DNA from: Prevotellaceae bacterium | GTDB lineage: Bacteria > Bacteroidota > Bacteroidia > Bacteroidales > UBA932 | Reading direction: 5' to 3' | Assembly (NCBI GenBank): GCA_031289895.1 | Contig: JAITOP010000190.1 | Location: forward strand, 1-6,322 | DNA length: 6,322 nucleotides | Part shown: piece by piece, positions 5,878 to 6,322 of the stretch | Layout of the letters: the number at the start of each line of letters is the position of its first letter | Numbering within the stretch: the stretch's first letter is position 1 | Program-made: the position numbers and the translations under genes | Notes under the pieces: generated by a model | Seen by the model: the letters and a program-made list of their open reading frames with translations, nothing else | The model's database searches: none | What the model was told of the DNA's origin: nothing

Positions 5878-5910
5878 GCAAAAAAAATAATCTTCATTAA
5901 AAATGAAAAA

Positions 5911-6222
5911 ATGATTGATGGAAGATATACAATAGCAGAACTTTACCTGTTGCTTAAGTTAGATATTTGGCGGCAGGGCGATGTGGTCGGCTGTAAGTGG
6001 GTAAAAAAACTTAATGCTGATACTGACGGCAACACTGGTAACGGTTACATAGGTTTGCAACAACCGATATGGAAACATATCATCTCCTCTTATAAAAAAC
6101 AATTAGACATAGGTTTGTATCTGTTAAATCTGTATTCACAGAAAAAAACAAAGAAACGGGATAAACTGTTTATATTACAGTTTGTTGAACAACAATGGAA
6201 CATACTTAATAAAAACAATTAA
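5911..6222 (+). CDS. Unrecognised 103-residue basic protein between hcp3 and vgrG
   Basis: I do not recognise the family. The protein is rich in Lys, Tyr and Trp. An N-terminal helix-like segment RYTIAELYLLLKLDIWRQGD (5-24) is followed by GCKWVKKLNADTDGNTGNGY (27-46), a Gly/Asn/Asp-rich turn region, then IWKHIISSYKKQLDIGLYLLNL (53-74), a basic patch QKKTKKRDK (77-85) and a helical tail with FVEQQWNIL (91-99). There is no signal peptide or clear membrane segment. It lies 76 bases after hcp3 and 13 bases before the probable vgrG, on the same strand, so it is most likely co-transcribed. Small genes just upstream of vgrG often encode tip adaptors, baseplate pieces or chaperones. That is the most natural role, but it is only inferred. 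The ATG at 5911 was chosen because a nearby ATG at 5903 leads to a stop after three codons. Confidence 0.7.
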   Translation: MIDGRYTIAELYLLLKLDIWRQGDVVGCKWVKKLNADTDGNTGNGYIGLQQPIWKHIISSYKKQLDIGLYLLNLYSQKKTKKRDKLFILQFVEQQWNILNKNN

Positions 6223-6235
6223 AAAATAAAATACA

Positions 6236-6322
6236 ATGGCACTAAACGGATTAACAAAAGAAAAACATATCACCAATATATTGGTGGCAGTAAATGGTAA
6301 AGCGACTGATTTTGTGTCGCTT
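6236..6322 (+). CDS. tssI: Probable VgrG/TssI spike protein, first 29 residues (partial)
   Basis: An ORF starts at ATG 6236 and is open through the end of the window, 13 bases after the previous stop. The 29 residues read MALNGLTKEKHITNILVAV then NGKATDFVSL. A first strand followed by an NGK turn and an F-x-SL motif is how many Bacteroidetes VgrG proteins begin, as part of the gp27-like barrel (pattern hydrophobic-NGK-x-x-x-FxSL). VgrG trimers cap the Hcp tube as the puncturing spike. Its position after the sheath and tube genes fits. The call from 29 residues is tentative. Another T6SS or unrelated protein is possible. Confidence 0.55.
   Translation, partial: MALNGLTKEKHITNILVAVNGKATDFVSL

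Noticed and set aside
2617..6322. Extracellular contractile injection system or phage tail instead of T6SS
   Set aside because: The pairing of short Hcp-type tube proteins, TssB/TssC-like sheath proteins and a TssF-type baseplate protein fits T6SS. No phage tail tape measure, LysM or AAA eCIS marker is visible.
1..6322. CRISPR array, tRNA or rRNA genes
   Set aside because: No regularly spaced direct repeats, cloverleaf-like sequence or rRNA motifs are visible on either strand.

Overview
The window is AT-rich and uses A-rich translation leaders without clear Shine-Dalgarno sequences. It has Bacteroidetes-type promoter elements (TTTG / TAnnTTTG), a Bacteroidetes-style mobilisation relaxase fragment, and Bacteroidetes-style type VI secretion (T6SS) proteins. 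The source is most likely a member of the Bacteroidota, probably Bacteroidales-like. The genus cannot be read from the sequence.

Left edge (1-594): debris of a mobilisable element. It holds the last 30 codons of one gene (possibly a MobC-like accessory protein) and the first 84 residues of a MobB-type relaxase that stops at 379. An open stretch without a good start (370-594) follows and looks like the tail of another, unrecognised gene. The relaxase lacks its catalytic histidine region, so this edge looks like a recombination or deletion scar.

Middle (581-2353, minus strand): a full-length TssF baseplate gene, transcribed toward the debris. Its last 14 bases overlap the fragment. No tssG or other baseplate gene follows it inside the window.

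2354-2616 is a divergent regulatory region. It holds a good TATATTTG -7 element toward tssF, a TTTG-N20-TTACTTTG promoter candidate toward hcp, and three short dyads in the 80 bases before the hcp start.

Right part (2617-6322, plus strand): a T6SS tube/sheath operon in the order hcp1, an intrinsic terminator, tssB, tssC, hcp2, hcp3 (overlapping hcp2 by one base), an unrecognised 103-residue basic protein, and the first 29 codons of a probable vgrG (TssI). TssB and TssC form the contractile sheath around a tube of stacked Hcp rings. TssF belongs to the baseplate that docks the tube to VgrG. Together these point to a Bacteroidetes T6SS (subtype iii). The most interesting points are the three divergent Hcp paralogues, the terminator that can set an hcp1 excess over the sheath, the unknown gene just before vgrG, and the isolated tssF next to a broken mobilisation module.
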